Source of the DNA: Tissierellia bacterium
Lineage (GTDB): Bacteria > Bacillota > Clostridia > Tissierellales > Peptoniphilaceae
Direction: 5' to 3'
DNA length: 36,127 bases
Assembly (NCBI GenBank): GCA_030537875.1
Contig: JAUNVC010000014.1
Span: 1-36,127 of the forward strand
The position numbers and the translations under genes are program-made. Positions 18,309 through 26,678 of this stretch are shown here, one piece after another (position 1 is the stretch's first letter; each line of letters opens with the position of its first letter). The notes below the pieces were generated by a model. That model was not told where the DNA came from. It did no database searches and saw only the letters and a program-made list of their open reading frames with translations.

Positions 18309-18332
18309 AAAGCGGCGATTTTTCGCTGCTTT
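18309..18332 (+). terminator. Hairpin between the peptide gene and the protease gene
   Basis: AAAGCGGCGA (18309-18318), loop TTTT and TCGCTGCTTT (18323-18332) form a 10-base-pair stem with one G-T pair. It starts 10 bases after the peptide stop and ends 8 bases before the next ribosome binding site. The T-tail is short, so it is probably an attenuator or mRNA stabiliser that keeps peptide expression above that of the downstream gene. Confidence 0.65.
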
Positions 18333-18350
18333 ACATATTTGGAGGGAAGA

Positions 18351-19133
18351 ATGATTTTTTATCTGCGTAATGGTAGAATTGTTTTATACAATGATATTAA
18401 TAAGAAAGCCTATATATTAGATACAAAATCAAGTATAGTTTTTAAATCTATTGGTGACAATGAAAAACAATCAGCGTATGCAAAGAAACTACTAGATCTA
18501 AAGATAGAAAAAACAAAACAGATTAGTGAAAGGGCTAGATTTTTTAATGTAAAGCTCAATGGAATAACTAATGGAAACAAATATTATCTCAGTATTCTAT
18601 ATACCATATATATGATTTCACATTTTATTATTTTTCTATCGAATTTGCTTTATGGAAATGAATCCTATACAATCTTTAAAAATTGTTTAAAACATGGATT
18701 AGAAATATCTGCAATTATAAAGGTGTTAATAATTATTATTGTAATCCTCATTAGCATGGTCTTCCATGAACTTGCTCATATATTCGGTGCCAAGTTACAT
18801 GGGGCTATAGTTCCGGAATTTGGAGTTAAATTTGCTCTGCTTAATAAAAAAATATACATTAAGCCTTATACAATAATTATTGGAAAAGAATTTTTAAGTT
18901 CTTACCAACAATTAGATTATCTCTTAGCCGGTATAGTATTTCATTTTTGGTTAGCAAATTTATCTTTTTTAGCCTTATCTCTTATTAATAATACAATTGG
19001 CCTTTATATTTGTCTCAGTGTATTTTGTTGCAACTTCATCTTTTCAATCCTAAATCTAATTCCGATTGGTCAAAGCGATGGTAGAAAGGCCCTAAACATT
19101 CAATTCAAAGTTAAAAATATTAGAGATGATTAA
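18351..19133 (+). CDS. M50-like membrane metalloprotease
   Basis: About 260 residues from ATG 18351 with GGAGG at 18341-18345; an upstream in-frame TTG lacks a site. Residues ~1-70 are soluble and open with a short strand-like stretch (MIFYLRNGRIVLYND). Membrane segments lie at about 80-105, 120-137, 195-220 and 222-240. The zinc motif HELAH is at residues ~139-143 next to a hydrophobic segment, and a second motif NLIPIGQSDGRKAL near residue 236-249 matches the 'NP.DG' metal-ligand region of site-2 proteases, with the Asp kept. Placed directly after the peptide gene, it may cut the leader or help with export or immunity. Intramembrane activity is inferred. Confidence 0.78.
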   Translation: MIFYLRNGRIVLYNDINKKAYILDTKSSIVFKSIGDNEKQSAYAKKLLDLKIEKTKQISERARFFNVKLNGITNGNKYYLSILYTIYMISHFIIFLSNLLYGNESYTIFKNCLKHGLEISAIIKVLIIIIVILISMVFHELAHIFGAKLHGAIVPEFGVKFALLNKKIYIKPYTIIIGKEFLSSYQQLDYLLAGIVFHFWLANLSFLALSLINNTIGLYICLSVFCCNFIFSILNLIPIGQSDGRKALNIQFKVKNIRDD

Positions 19134-19213
19134 TAAATTAGATATTAAAACCGCAAGAAAGTTGATATATGAACGTTTTATAGAGATAACGCCCGTTTTA
19201 TAAAAAATAAGTC

Positions 19214-19242
19214 TTTACAAAATGGTTACAATGAGGTACACT
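19214..19242 (+). promoter_or_regulatory. oppA: Probable promoter of the peptide-uptake operon
   Basis: TTTACA at 19214-19219 and TACACT at 19237-19242 with 17-base spacing. Transcription would start near 19250, giving a ~70-base leader that contains a GGGGC-AAA-GCCCC hairpin (19286-19298) before the AAGGAGG site of oppA. The gap 19134-19213 shows nothing else recognisable. Confidence 0.45.
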
Positions 19243-19285
19243 ATATATAAGCAATTTGGCATTGGGCCTAATTTGCTAAACTAAA

Positions 19286-19298
19286 GGGGCAAAGCCCC
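19286..19298 (+). other. Small GC hairpin in the oppA leader
   Basis: GGGGC and GCCCC around an AAA loop, perfect over five GC pairs, 21 bases before the oppA start codon. No T-run follows. It may protect the 5' end of a highly expressed message. Confidence 0.45.
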
Positions 19299-19319
19299 GA
19301 ACAAAACAAGGAGGAATTG

Positions 19320-21317
19320 ATGAACAGAAAACTCATCGCAATACTCATTGCAGCGCTCATGGTACTTTCCATTTTCGCCGGCTGTAAGAAAGACGACGAA
19401 CCAAAGAAAGATGACGTTGCAGTGGACGATCAAAAAGATGATCAAAAGACTGAACCAAAAGAAGACGAGGACAAAGACGACGATGCTGAAGAGCAAAAGG
19501 AAATCGTTTGGAGAGAGACCGGTGGAAAGACCGCTACCTTGAACCAACACATTTACCAAACTTCTGCTGAGTCTGACGTTTTCAGTTTCATTCTACCAGG
19601 TCTAACTGCTGTTATTTATGACGAAGAAACTCAAAACTTCAAGTTCGTACCTGAGATGGCAGAAGAAATGCCCACCCACAGTGAAGACGGTCTCGTATGG
19701 ACATTCAAACTCCGTAAGGACCTTCAATGGGCTGATGGAACTCCCATCAATGCACATACCTATATCTATTCTTGGAAAATGCAGCTCGATCCCAAACTTA
19801 AGAACCACAGAGGAAGAGACAGCTGGTTTGGTTCTGACCTTGAAGTTGTAAATGCTAAAAGATATTGGATGGGATATTCTGAAGACAATATCAAGATCCA
19901 AAAACAACAAGAAGAAGAAGCTGCTCTTGAAGCATTGAAAGCTGAAATCGACGCTATGGAAGATGGCGAAGAAAAAGAGAAAAAGCAAGCTGAATATGAC
20001 GAGAGAAATGGCAAATTACAAGCTAACTGGGTAAACGTAGACGAAGCTGATCTTGCAGAAGGTGGATGTGAATGGGAAGAAGTAGGACTCAAAGCTCTTG
20101 ATGACTACACTCTTGAAGTTACGCTCGCATTCGCAATGCCTGAAGTTGACTTCTGGCTAAGCTTCAACGGCGGACCAAAATCCCCCGTACGTGAAGAACT
20201 CTATGAAAAGGGAATGAATGAAGATAGAACCGAAACTACCTATGGTACTTCCTTAGAAATGATAGACTACTGTGGTACCTATATCATGACCCAGTGGGTA
20301 AGAGACCAGTACAAAGAGTTCGTTAAGAACCCCAATGCTCCTCTTGCTGATGTTTACACACCTGACAAAATCGAAATGCGTGTAGTTGAAGACGCCAACA
20401 CCAACCTTCAATTGTTTGAAGCTGGCGAAATCGACGTAACCGGTGTTTCCGGAGACAACTACTCCAAATATGAAGAAGACCCAAGAATTGTCTTCAGCAG
20501 ATCTACCGGTGCATGGTCCATGTTCATGAACATGACCTCTGACAAGCCAGGAAAAGAGTTCTTAAAAGACGTTAACTTCCGTAAAGCTATGTACTACGGT
20601 ATGAACAGAGAAGCTGTTGCAAAAGACATCTTCAGAACTGCTATTCCTTGCCCCTATGTTGTTTCCACAGCTAAGATTGCCGATCCTAAGGCAGGACTCA
20701 CCTTCCGTGAAACTCCCCAAGGAAAAGCTAACGAACCTGAGAACTTTGGTTATGATACAGAAATTGCCAAAGAATACTTTGACAAAGCTTATGAAGCTTA
20801 CGGCAAACAAATGGTTGCTGAACTTCTTTACTTCGATAACTCTGACAACATGAAGAGAGTTGCTGAGTTCCTCGAGCAAGAGTTTGAAAACCTCTTTGGT
20901 GCCGATAGACTTGATATCCAACTTCGTGCTGTTCCTTGGAACCAATCCTATGACCTTCTCCAAGCTGGAGACTATGACATGGGATTTGGTGCATGGGTCG
21001 GAGGACTCTTCAACCCCTGGAGCTCCATGGAAGTTTACACCCAAGGATTTGGAATTAAAATTGACCAGTTCTTCTCTGACGAGTTTGATGAACTCTTCGA
21101 AAGAACCGTTAAAGGCGACCTTATCTTCAAACCCGAGGAAAGACTTGATGCACTTCAAAAGATGGAAGGAATGCTTCTTGACAACGTACCCTTCGTTCCC
21201 ATCTGGGAAGCACGGGGCGCAATTCTATACGCCGACAGAATTCACCTCTTAACCAGAGAGTGGGTACCTGGAGTAGGATTTGCACCGTTGCAAGCTGAAA
21301 TGGATCCCCTTCCCTAA
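19320..21317 (+). CDS. oppA: Oligopeptide ABC transporter substrate-binding lipoprotein
   Basis: 665 residues, long for the family (usually 520-560). A lipoprotein signal ends at the lipid-modified Cys22 (LSIFAGC) and is followed by a ~45-residue Asp/Glu/Lys-rich linker that holds the domain away from the membrane. The family-5 binding fold follows (VWTFKLRKDLQWADGTPINAHTY-type region near residue 125, VNFRKAMYYGMNRE near 415, and a C-terminal LLDNVPFVPIWE). An extra charged helical insert, residues ~190-243, accounts for part of the length. ATG 19320 sits behind AAGGAGG. It captures extracellular peptides for OppBC-DF; precise ligand unknown. Confidence 0.9.
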   Translation: MNRKLIAILIAALMVLSIFAGCKKDDEPKKDDVAVDDQKDDQKTEPKEDEDKDDDAEEQKEIVWRETGGKTATLNQHIYQTSAESDVFSFILPGLTAVIYDEETQNFKFVPEMAEEMPTHSEDGLVWTFKLRKDLQWADGTPINAHTYIYSWKMQLDPKLKNHRGRDSWFGSDLEVVNAKRYWMGYSEDNIKIQKQQEEEAALEALKAEIDAMEDGEEKEKKQAEYDERNGKLQANWVNVDEADLAEGGCEWEEVGLKALDDYTLEVTLAFAMPEVDFWLSFNGGPKSPVREELYEKGMNEDRTETTYGTSLEMIDYCGTYIMTQWVRDQYKEFVKNPNAPLADVYTPDKIEMRVVEDANTNLQLFEAGEIDVTGVSGDNYSKYEEDPRIVFSRSTGAWSMFMNMTSDKPGKEFLKDVNFRKAMYYGMNREAVAKDIFRTAIPCPYVVSTAKIADPKAGLTFRETPQGKANEPENFGYDTEIAKEYFDKAYEAYGKQMVAELLYFDNSDNMKRVAEFLEQEFENLFGADRLDIQLRAVPWNQSYDLLQAGDYDMGFGAWVGGLFNPWSSMEVYTQGFGIKIDQFFSDEFDELFERTVKGDLIFKPEERLDALQKMEGMLLDNVPFVPIWEARGAILYADRIHLLTREWVPGVGFAPLQAEMDPLP

Positions 21318-21338
21318 TAAAATAAGATAAGATATCCG

Positions 21339-21364
21339 TGGAAGGGGTCGCAAGGCCCCTTCCA
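21339..21364 (+). terminator. Strong hairpin between oppA and oppB
   Basis: An 11-base-pair stem (TGGAAGGGGTC, 21339-21349, with GGCCCCTTCCA, 21354-21364, one G-T pair) is capped by a GCAA tetraloop. A T5 run comes only after an 8-base gap (21373-21377). This fits a partial terminator or 3' stabiliser that makes binding-protein message more abundant than permease message. Confidence 0.7.
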
Positions 21365-21401
21365 TTGGGTACTTTTTAAATATATAAGAAAGGAGTAAGG
21401 C

Positions 21402-22349
21402 ATGACCAGATATATCATCCGAAGAGTAATACTGATGGTAATCACGCTATTTTTAATTATATCGGTATCATTTTTCTTCATGCACTCAATGCCCGGCAGT
21501 TTTGTCAATGACCCCAAATTGCCTGCTGATGTTCGTAAGGCCATGGAAGACAAGTACCATTTAAACGATCCTATGATTGTTCAATATGGTTATTTTATAA
21601 AAGATTTTTTAAGAGGTGACTTCGGTATATCCGTTAAGATTCAACCGAAAGTTCCTGTCAATAGGGTGCTTGCTACCAAGGTTCCCGTTTCCATGCAGTT
21701 AAATATTTTTTCACTTCTCTTATCCCTCCCCATAGCTGTGGTGCTGGGGATTTGGGCGGCCATACGAAAAAATAAGATTGATGACCATATTATTTCTATA
21801 ATCATAATATTATTCATATCCGTTCCAAGTTTTATCTTTGCATCTCTTATGCAGTATTTCTTGGCTTTTAAATTGGGCTGGTTCCCAATTGTTACAACGG
21901 TGGAAACAAAACTTACATGGACCAAATTCCATTCTCTCATTCTTCCCATATTGGCGCTATCCTTCGGTTCCATCGCTGGAGTAGCTCGGTATATGAGGGC
22001 AGAATTGACAGAGGCATTGAACTCGGAATACATGCTTCTCGCCAAGGCAAAGGGTCTTAGCCAAGTACAGGCAACGACTCGCCATGCGATGAGAAACTCC
22101 TTTATTCCATTGGCCAATATTATTATCCCTATGTTTATCAATATTATGGGTGGTTCCTTGGTTGTTGAGAGAATCTTCTCCATCCCAGGAATGGGTAATA
22201 TCATGGTGGACGCCATCAACGCTTTGGATTTTCCCTTAGCCATCGGTGTTCTTTTCTGGTTTACCTTGCTCAGTTTGGTCACCATTTTGATCGTGGACTT
22301 AAGCTACGGTATTATTGACCCGAGAATTCGTTTGGGAGGTAGAGAATAA
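21402..22349 (+). CDS. oppB: Oligopeptide ABC transporter permease
   Basis: 315 residues with about six membrane segments. The N terminus RYIIRRVILMVITLFLIISVSF and the ATPase-contact loop EALNSEYMLLAKAKGLSQVQ are typical of OppB/DppB. It has an AAGGAG site and lies downstream of the oppA hairpin. Its stop overlaps the oppC start by one base (TAATG). It forms half of the membrane channel. Confidence 0.93.
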   Translation: MTRYIIRRVILMVITLFLIISVSFFFMHSMPGSFVNDPKLPADVRKAMEDKYHLNDPMIVQYGYFIKDFLRGDFGISVKIQPKVPVNRVLATKVPVSMQLNIFSLLLSLPIAVVLGIWAAIRKNKIDDHIISIIIILFISVPSFIFASLMQYFLAFKLGWFPIVTTVETKLTWTKFHSLILPILALSFGSIAGVARYMRAELTEALNSEYMLLAKAKGLSQVQATTRHAMRNSFIPLANIIIPMFINIMGGSLVVERIFSIPGMGNIMVDAINALDFPLAIGVLFWFTLLSLVTILIVDLSYGIIDPRIRLGGRE

Positions 22350-23479
22350 TGACAGAAAAAAATATGAATATTCCAAACATCCCCAAGGAAAAATTCGAGT
22401 TCCTTCAAATGGAGGAGACCTTAAGTGATGAGAATATCAAAGGAGAAGCCATTGGTTTCTTTAAAGATGCCATGCATCGCTTTGTACGGAACAAAGCCTC
22501 CTTTGTAAGTTTTATCATCATTGCCATATTGGTTCTCATGGCAATTTTTGGACCGGCTATGAACCATTACACCTATGAACAACAAGATCTTAAAGCCATT
22601 CACATGCCTCCCAAGGCAGAGGCTTTGAGTTTTATGAAATTATTTGACGGTACCAGAACCCGTGAGATTAGAGAGACCAGTATCCAAGATAAGTATAAGG
22701 ATTCCTATGTGGATACTTTGGGAAGTCGTGAGATTATGGGTGTCAAGATGGTTACCATCCGTTACGATGCTTATAAACAAGCCGGACTATCCGAAGATCA
22801 AACCTTCTGGTTTGGTTCCGACTCCCTTGGTCGAGATCTTTGGACCCGTCTATGGAGAGGTTTGAGAATTTCCTTCCTCATTTCCCTCATTGCCATGTCC
22901 GTGAATATTTTGGTCGGTATCGTATACGGTGCCGTATCTGGTTACTATGGCGGTTGGGTGGACCTGATCATGCAGCGTATTGCTGAAATCATCGGAGGAA
23001 TCCCATATCTCGTCATCGTTATTCTCTTCGTGTTCTATTACGGTCCCGGTATTATCCCCATTGCACTTGCCATGTGTCTCACAGGCTGGATTAATACTGC
23101 AAGGATGATTCGTGGACAGTTCTTCAAATATAAGGAAATGGAATATGTACTTGCTTCCAGAACCTTGGGAGCTTCGGATAGAACGTTGATCTTCCGTCAC
23201 ATTCTGCCCAACGCCATCGGTATTATCATTACCATGTCGGCATTGGCCATACCAAGTGCCATCTTCGGTGAATCCTTCCTAGCCTATCTAGGTCTTGGAA
23301 TTCAGGCTCCCGAGTCATCCGTAGGTGTGCTTTTGGCAGAAGGACAGAAGGTATTGTTAGAACATCCCCACTTGGCGCTCTTCCCATCCATTACCATCTC
23401 CATCTTGATGATTGCATTTAACTTGATGGGTAACGGACTGAGAGATGCCTTTGACCCGACCTTGCGTGGGATTGAATAG
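22349..23479 (+). CDS. oppC: Oligopeptide ABC transporter permease
   Basis: 376 residues, at the long end for OppC. It has a ~45-residue cytoplasmic N terminus, a first membrane segment (SFIIIAILVLMAIFG), then a large external loop of ~100 residues before the conserved FWFGSDSLGRDLWTRLWRGLRIS motif. Five more segments follow, with the ATPase-contact loop EMEYVLASRTLGASDRT. A GGGAGG site lies within the end of oppB. It pairs with OppB. Confidence 0.93.
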   Translation: MTEKNMNIPNIPKEKFEFLQMEETLSDENIKGEAIGFFKDAMHRFVRNKASFVSFIIIAILVLMAIFGPAMNHYTYEQQDLKAIHMPPKAEALSFMKLFDGTRTREIRETSIQDKYKDSYVDTLGSREIMGVKMVTIRYDAYKQAGLSEDQTFWFGSDSLGRDLWTRLWRGLRISFLISLIAMSVNILVGIVYGAVSGYYGGWVDLIMQRIAEIIGGIPYLVIVILFVFYYGPGIIPIALAMCLTGWINTARMIRGQFFKYKEMEYVLASRTLGASDRTLIFRHILPNAIGIIITMSALAIPSAIFGESFLAYLGLGIQAPESSVGVLLAEGQKVLLEHPHLALFPSITISILMIAFNLMGNGLRDAFDPTLRGIE

Positions 23480-23489
23480 GAGGTAAAAC

Positions 23490-25493
23490 ATGGAAAACAA
23501 GGATAATAACAAAAGACTATTAGAAGTTAAAGACCTGTATGTTACCTTTAACACCTATTCAGGAAAGGTACACGCCGTCCGCGGTGTGAGTTTCGAAGTG
23601 AACAATGGAGAAACCCTTGCCATCGTAGGAGAGTCAGGCAGTGGAAAATCTGTAACGGCAAGAGCTGTTATGGGTATCTTAGCTAAAAACGCTAATATTG
23701 AATCCGGGGAAGCAATTTACAAGGGAGTGGATCTTTTGAAACTTCCTGAGAGCAAGATGGCCGAATATCGTGGGGACCAAATCGCCATGATCTTCCAGGA
23801 CCCCTTGAGCTCCTTGGACCCCGTTATGAAAATTGGTCGCCAGATTATGGAGGCCGCCAGATTAAACCATGGTATGAGCTCGGCAGAGTCAAAGAAAAAA
23901 GCCATTGAACTCATGGATGCAGTAGGAATTCCCCAACCGGAAATTCGCTACACCCAGTATCCCTTCCAATTCTCCGGTGGGATGCGTCAGAGAATGGTTA
24001 TCGCAACGGCTCTTGCCTGTGATCCCGATCTTCTCATCTGTGACGAGCCGACCACCGCTCTAGACGTTACGGTGCAGGCAAAAATCTTGGAACTCATTAA
24101 AGAGTTGCAAGAAGAGAGGAACATTGGTGTAATCTTCATTACCCACGACCTCGGTGTTGTGGCCAACCTTGCTGATAAGGTTGCCGTCATGTACGCCGGA
24201 AAGATTGTGGAATATGGTACTGTGTATGAGATTTTTGAGAAACCTCGTCACCCCTACACCATGGCCCTATTGGCAGCGATGCCCGATTTGGAAACAGACT
24301 CCAATTACGAACTCTATTCCATCCCGGGAGCTCCACCAAACATGATGTTCCCTCCAGTGGGAGATGCCTTTGCGCCTAGAAACCAATTTGCATTGAAGAT
24401 TGACTTGGAGCAACAACCGCCCTACTTTGACATTTCAGAGACCCACCGTGCAGCGTCCTGGTTACTGCACCCCGATGCACCGGATATTGATATGAAGGCA
24501 TTTAAGGATCAAGTAAGTGAGCTTGGTCAAGTCACCAAGTTTAAGCATACGGAGAAGGAAGAACCTCTTCTGAGTGTTCGCAACTTGAAGCAATACTTCA
24601 AGAGTGGACGGGGTAAGAACAAGATGGTTGTCAAGGCCATTGACGATGTCAGCTTCGATATTTACAAGGGTGAGTCCTTCGGTCTCGTAGGAGAGTCTGG
24701 ATGCGGTAAGACCACAACAGGTCGTACCATCATTCGTCTATATAAGCCCACCGATGGAAGTATTGTCTTTAAAGGACAGGAAATTTCTGGTAAGCTAACC
24801 AAGGACGAAAGAAAGATGGTTAACCAATCCATGTCTATGATTTTCCAAGACCCTGTGGCATCGTTGAACCCCAGAATGACCGTTAAGGAAATCATTGGAG
24901 AAGGTTTACGAATCAATAATTTGACCGCTTCCGATGAAGAGATGAACGAATTGGTAGTCCAGATGTTGGAGACCGTAGGTCTAAACAGAGAGCACGCCAA
25001 CCGCTATCCTCACGAATTCTCTGGTGGACAGAGACAAAGAATTGGGGTTGCCCGTGCGCTTATCACCAACCCGGATTTCGTCATTGCTGACGAGCCTATT
25101 TCTGCTTTGGACGTAAGTATCCAAGCGCAGGTATTAAACTTGCTCAACTCTATTAAGAGAAAGCTCGGTTTAACCGTTATGTTCATTGCCCATGACCTTT
25201 CCGTTGTTAAATATTTCTCCGACAGAATCGGGGTTATGTACTACGGAAAGTTGGTAGAAGTTGCAGAGAGTGAAGAGCTTTACAGAAATCCGCTGCACCC
25301 TTATACAAAGGCGCTGCTGTCGGCCATTCCCATTCCCGACCCCAACATTGAGAAGGGCAGAAAGCATATTCACTACGATCCCAGTATCCATGATTATTCC
25401 ACCGATAAACCATCGATGGTTGAAATTAAACCGGGACACTTCATCTACGCCAACGCTGCAGAAGTGGAAGAATATAAGAAAGAAATCAAATAA
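23490..25493 (+). CDS. Fused OppD-OppF type oligopeptide transporter ATPase
   Basis: 667 residues with two complete ATPase domains in one chain. Domain 1: Walker [11 protein letters not shown] (~47), signature FSGGMRQRM, Walker [13 protein letters not shown], and the OppD C-terminal region near residue 270 ([18 protein letters not shown]), which lacks the usual cysteine-rich cluster. Domain 2: Walker [12 protein letters not shown] (~400), signature FSGGQRQRI, Walker [13 protein letters not shown] and the usual OppF end ([12 protein letters not shown]). OppD and OppF are normally separate proteins; fusions are known in YejF and GsiA. It powers OppBC. AGGAGG site; a strong terminator follows. 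Confidence 0.93.
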   Translation: MENKDNNKRLLEVKDLYVTFNTYSGKVHAVRGVSFEVNNGETLAIVGESGSGKSVTARAVMGILAKNANIESGEAIYKGVDLLKLPESKMAEYRGDQIAMIFQDPLSSLDPVMKIGRQIMEAARLNHGMSSAESKKKAIELMDAVGIPQPEIRYTQYPFQFSGGMRQRMVIATALACDPDLLICDEPTTALDVTVQAKILELIKELQEERNIGVIFITHDLGVVANLADKVAVMYAGKIVEYGTVYEIFEKPRHPYTMALLAAMPDLETDSNYELYSIPGAPPNMMFPPVGDAFAPRNQFALKIDLEQQPPYFDISETHRAASWLLHPDAPDIDMKAFKDQVSELGQVTKFKHTEKEEPLLSVRNLKQYFKSGRGKNKMVVKAIDDVSFDIYKGESFGLVGESGCGKTTTGRTIIRLYKPTDGSIVFKGQEISGKLTKDERKMVNQSMSMIFQDPVASLNPRMTVKEIIGEGLRINNLTASDEEMNELVVQMLETVGLNREHANRYPHEFSGGQRQRIGVARALITNPDFVIADEPISALDVSIQAQVLNLLNSIKRKLGLTVMFIAHDLSVVKYFSDRIGVMYYGKLVEVAESEELYRNPLHPYTKALLSAIPIPDPNIEKGRKHIHYDPSIHDYSTDKPSMVEIKPGHFIYANAAEVEEYKKEIK

Positions 25494-25499
25494 GAATGG

Positions 25500-25530
25500 G
25501 GGGGAAGTCTTCGGATTTCCCCCTTTCTCT
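25500..25530 (+). terminator. Intrinsic terminator of the opp operon
   Basis: GGGGGAAGTC (25500-25509), a TTCG tetraloop and GATTTCCCCC (25514-25523) make a 10-base-pair stem with one G-T pair, followed by TTTCTCTTT. The next gene's GGGAGG site begins at ~25533, leaving no room for a promoter after it. Confidence 0.85.
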
Positions 25531-25543
25531 TTAGGGAGGACAT

Positions 25544-26143
25544 ATGAAGGTTAAATCTTTTTATTTAAAGGCATTTGTTATCTTATTTGCCATTACCATT
25601 TTATTATCGATTTATATTGAGTATACGAGAGATAGGAGCCCCTTACGGTACTTGACCTCCAGAGAATTGACCCCTGAAGTGGTGGGAAGAATCAATCGGC
25701 TTTCCATTATTTATACATTTTTGATTGTGTATTTATTGTTTTTGGTAGCTATGTGTTTTTTCAGGGTATTTCAATTGTTAATTAGTCCCTTGGTCAGTGG
25801 AAATGTGTTTAAGGTTGCCACTTGCTTTCTTTTGTACTTAGGAGGGATTATTGTCGCCATTCGTGGGTATTCCTATTTGTTCATCGCCGATGTGCTTTTG
25901 AGTAAGACGGGAAAACTTCGGCTTGACGCCTTGAGTACGGTCTATCCCCATGTGGTCATTGTGGGTATGCTTATCTTGGCTTATTATCTCAAACTTTCCA
26001 TCGTGGATGATTTGAAGAAGAAACATGAGGCTTTTCAGACCGATAGAAATGAAGCCTTTCAAAAGTTTGATACATTAAAGGAGATTATGAATGTTCGGCA
26101 GAATTTATCAGAAGATACAGACCTTTCTTCAGGAGAAGAATAA
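25544..26143 (+). CDS. Four-helix membrane protein, first of two related copies
   Basis: 199 residues, family not recognised. Four hydrophobic segments at about residues 8-27, 49-72, 84-106 and 133-152, followed by a charged, coiled-coil-like tail of ~45 residues (LKKKHEAFQTDRNEAFQKFD). The stretch LTPEVVGRINRLSIIYTFLI before the second helix is clearly similar to RTPEIIARIHKYTALHTFLL in the next protein, so the two genes look like an old tandem duplication. It is the first gene of a five-gene operon ending in an AAA+ protein and a nuclease. Its end overlaps the next gene by 53 bases. Confidence 0.8.
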   Translation: MKVKSFYLKAFVILFAITILLSIYIEYTRDRSPLRYLTSRELTPEVVGRINRLSIIYTFLIVYLLFLVAMCFFRVFQLLISPLVSGNVFKVATCFLLYLGGIIVAIRGYSYLFIADVLLSKTGKLRLDALSTVYPHVVIVGMLILAYYLKLSIVDDLKKKHEAFQTDRNEAFQKFDTLKEIMNVRQNLSEDTDLSSGEE

Positions 26144-26678
26144 GCAAAAACTTGGAGTTCTTTGGTTTTTTCTTTTTATCTATGTTGTGGTAGGGATTCT
26201 CATTGAAAGTGTCAGAGTGGCAGAGATTCCGCAAATCATTAGTCAAAACCAACGAACACCGGAGATTATCGCACGAATTCATAAGTATACAGCGCTACAC
26301 ACCTTTTTATTGTTGACCGTTGGTATTTTGGCCATTGCGGCATTTGTGGATGCCATACGATATATGTTCAGTCATAGGGTGGGACATCCCAAGCGATATT
26401 TTATATTTGTCTTTATCTGTGATTTAATTTGCCTAATGCTCTTATTGAAAGGTTTCTTTGGTATTTGGCGTGCAGATCATTGGCTCTATAAAACAGCAGA
26501 ATTGGTTGTTCCCATTGGTGAGACAATACTTCCTCTCATTGGTGCTGTAGTTATGTTGATGACGAGTCATCTTTTACGGATGCTTTCCGATCGGCACAGA
26601 AAACGTGCATGTGAAAAAGAGAGGGAGATGGAAACCGATATCGCACTGCGAATGAAAAAACTAAGGGAGAGACTGTAA
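26091..26678 (+). CDS. Four-helix membrane protein, second related copy
   Basis: 195 residues with four hydrophobic segments at about 18-40, 66-88, 104-124 and 143-163 and a basic/acidic helical tail (DRHRKRACEKEREMETDIALRMKKLRERL). It shares layout and the TPE..ARI......TFLL block with the upstream protein. ATG 26091 has AAGGAG at 26078-26083 inside the upstream gene. The TAATG overlap with the next gene implies coupled translation. Function unknown; the charged cytoplasmic tail could bind the downstream AAA+ coiled coil, which is inference only. Confidence 0.8.
   Translation: MFGRIYQKIQTFLQEKNKQKLGVLWFFLFIYVVVGILIESVRVAEIPQIISQNQRTPEIIARIHKYTALHTFLLLTVGILAIAAFVDAIRYMFSHRVGHPKRYFIFVFICDLICLMLLLKGFFGIWRADHWLYKTAELVVPIGETILPLIGAVVMLMTSHLLRMLSDRHRKRACEKEREMETDIALRMKKLRERL

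Noticed and set aside
21641..22285. Minus-strand open frame (214 codons) inside oppB
   Set aside because: Antisense to a conserved permease, no ribosome site and no recognisable family.
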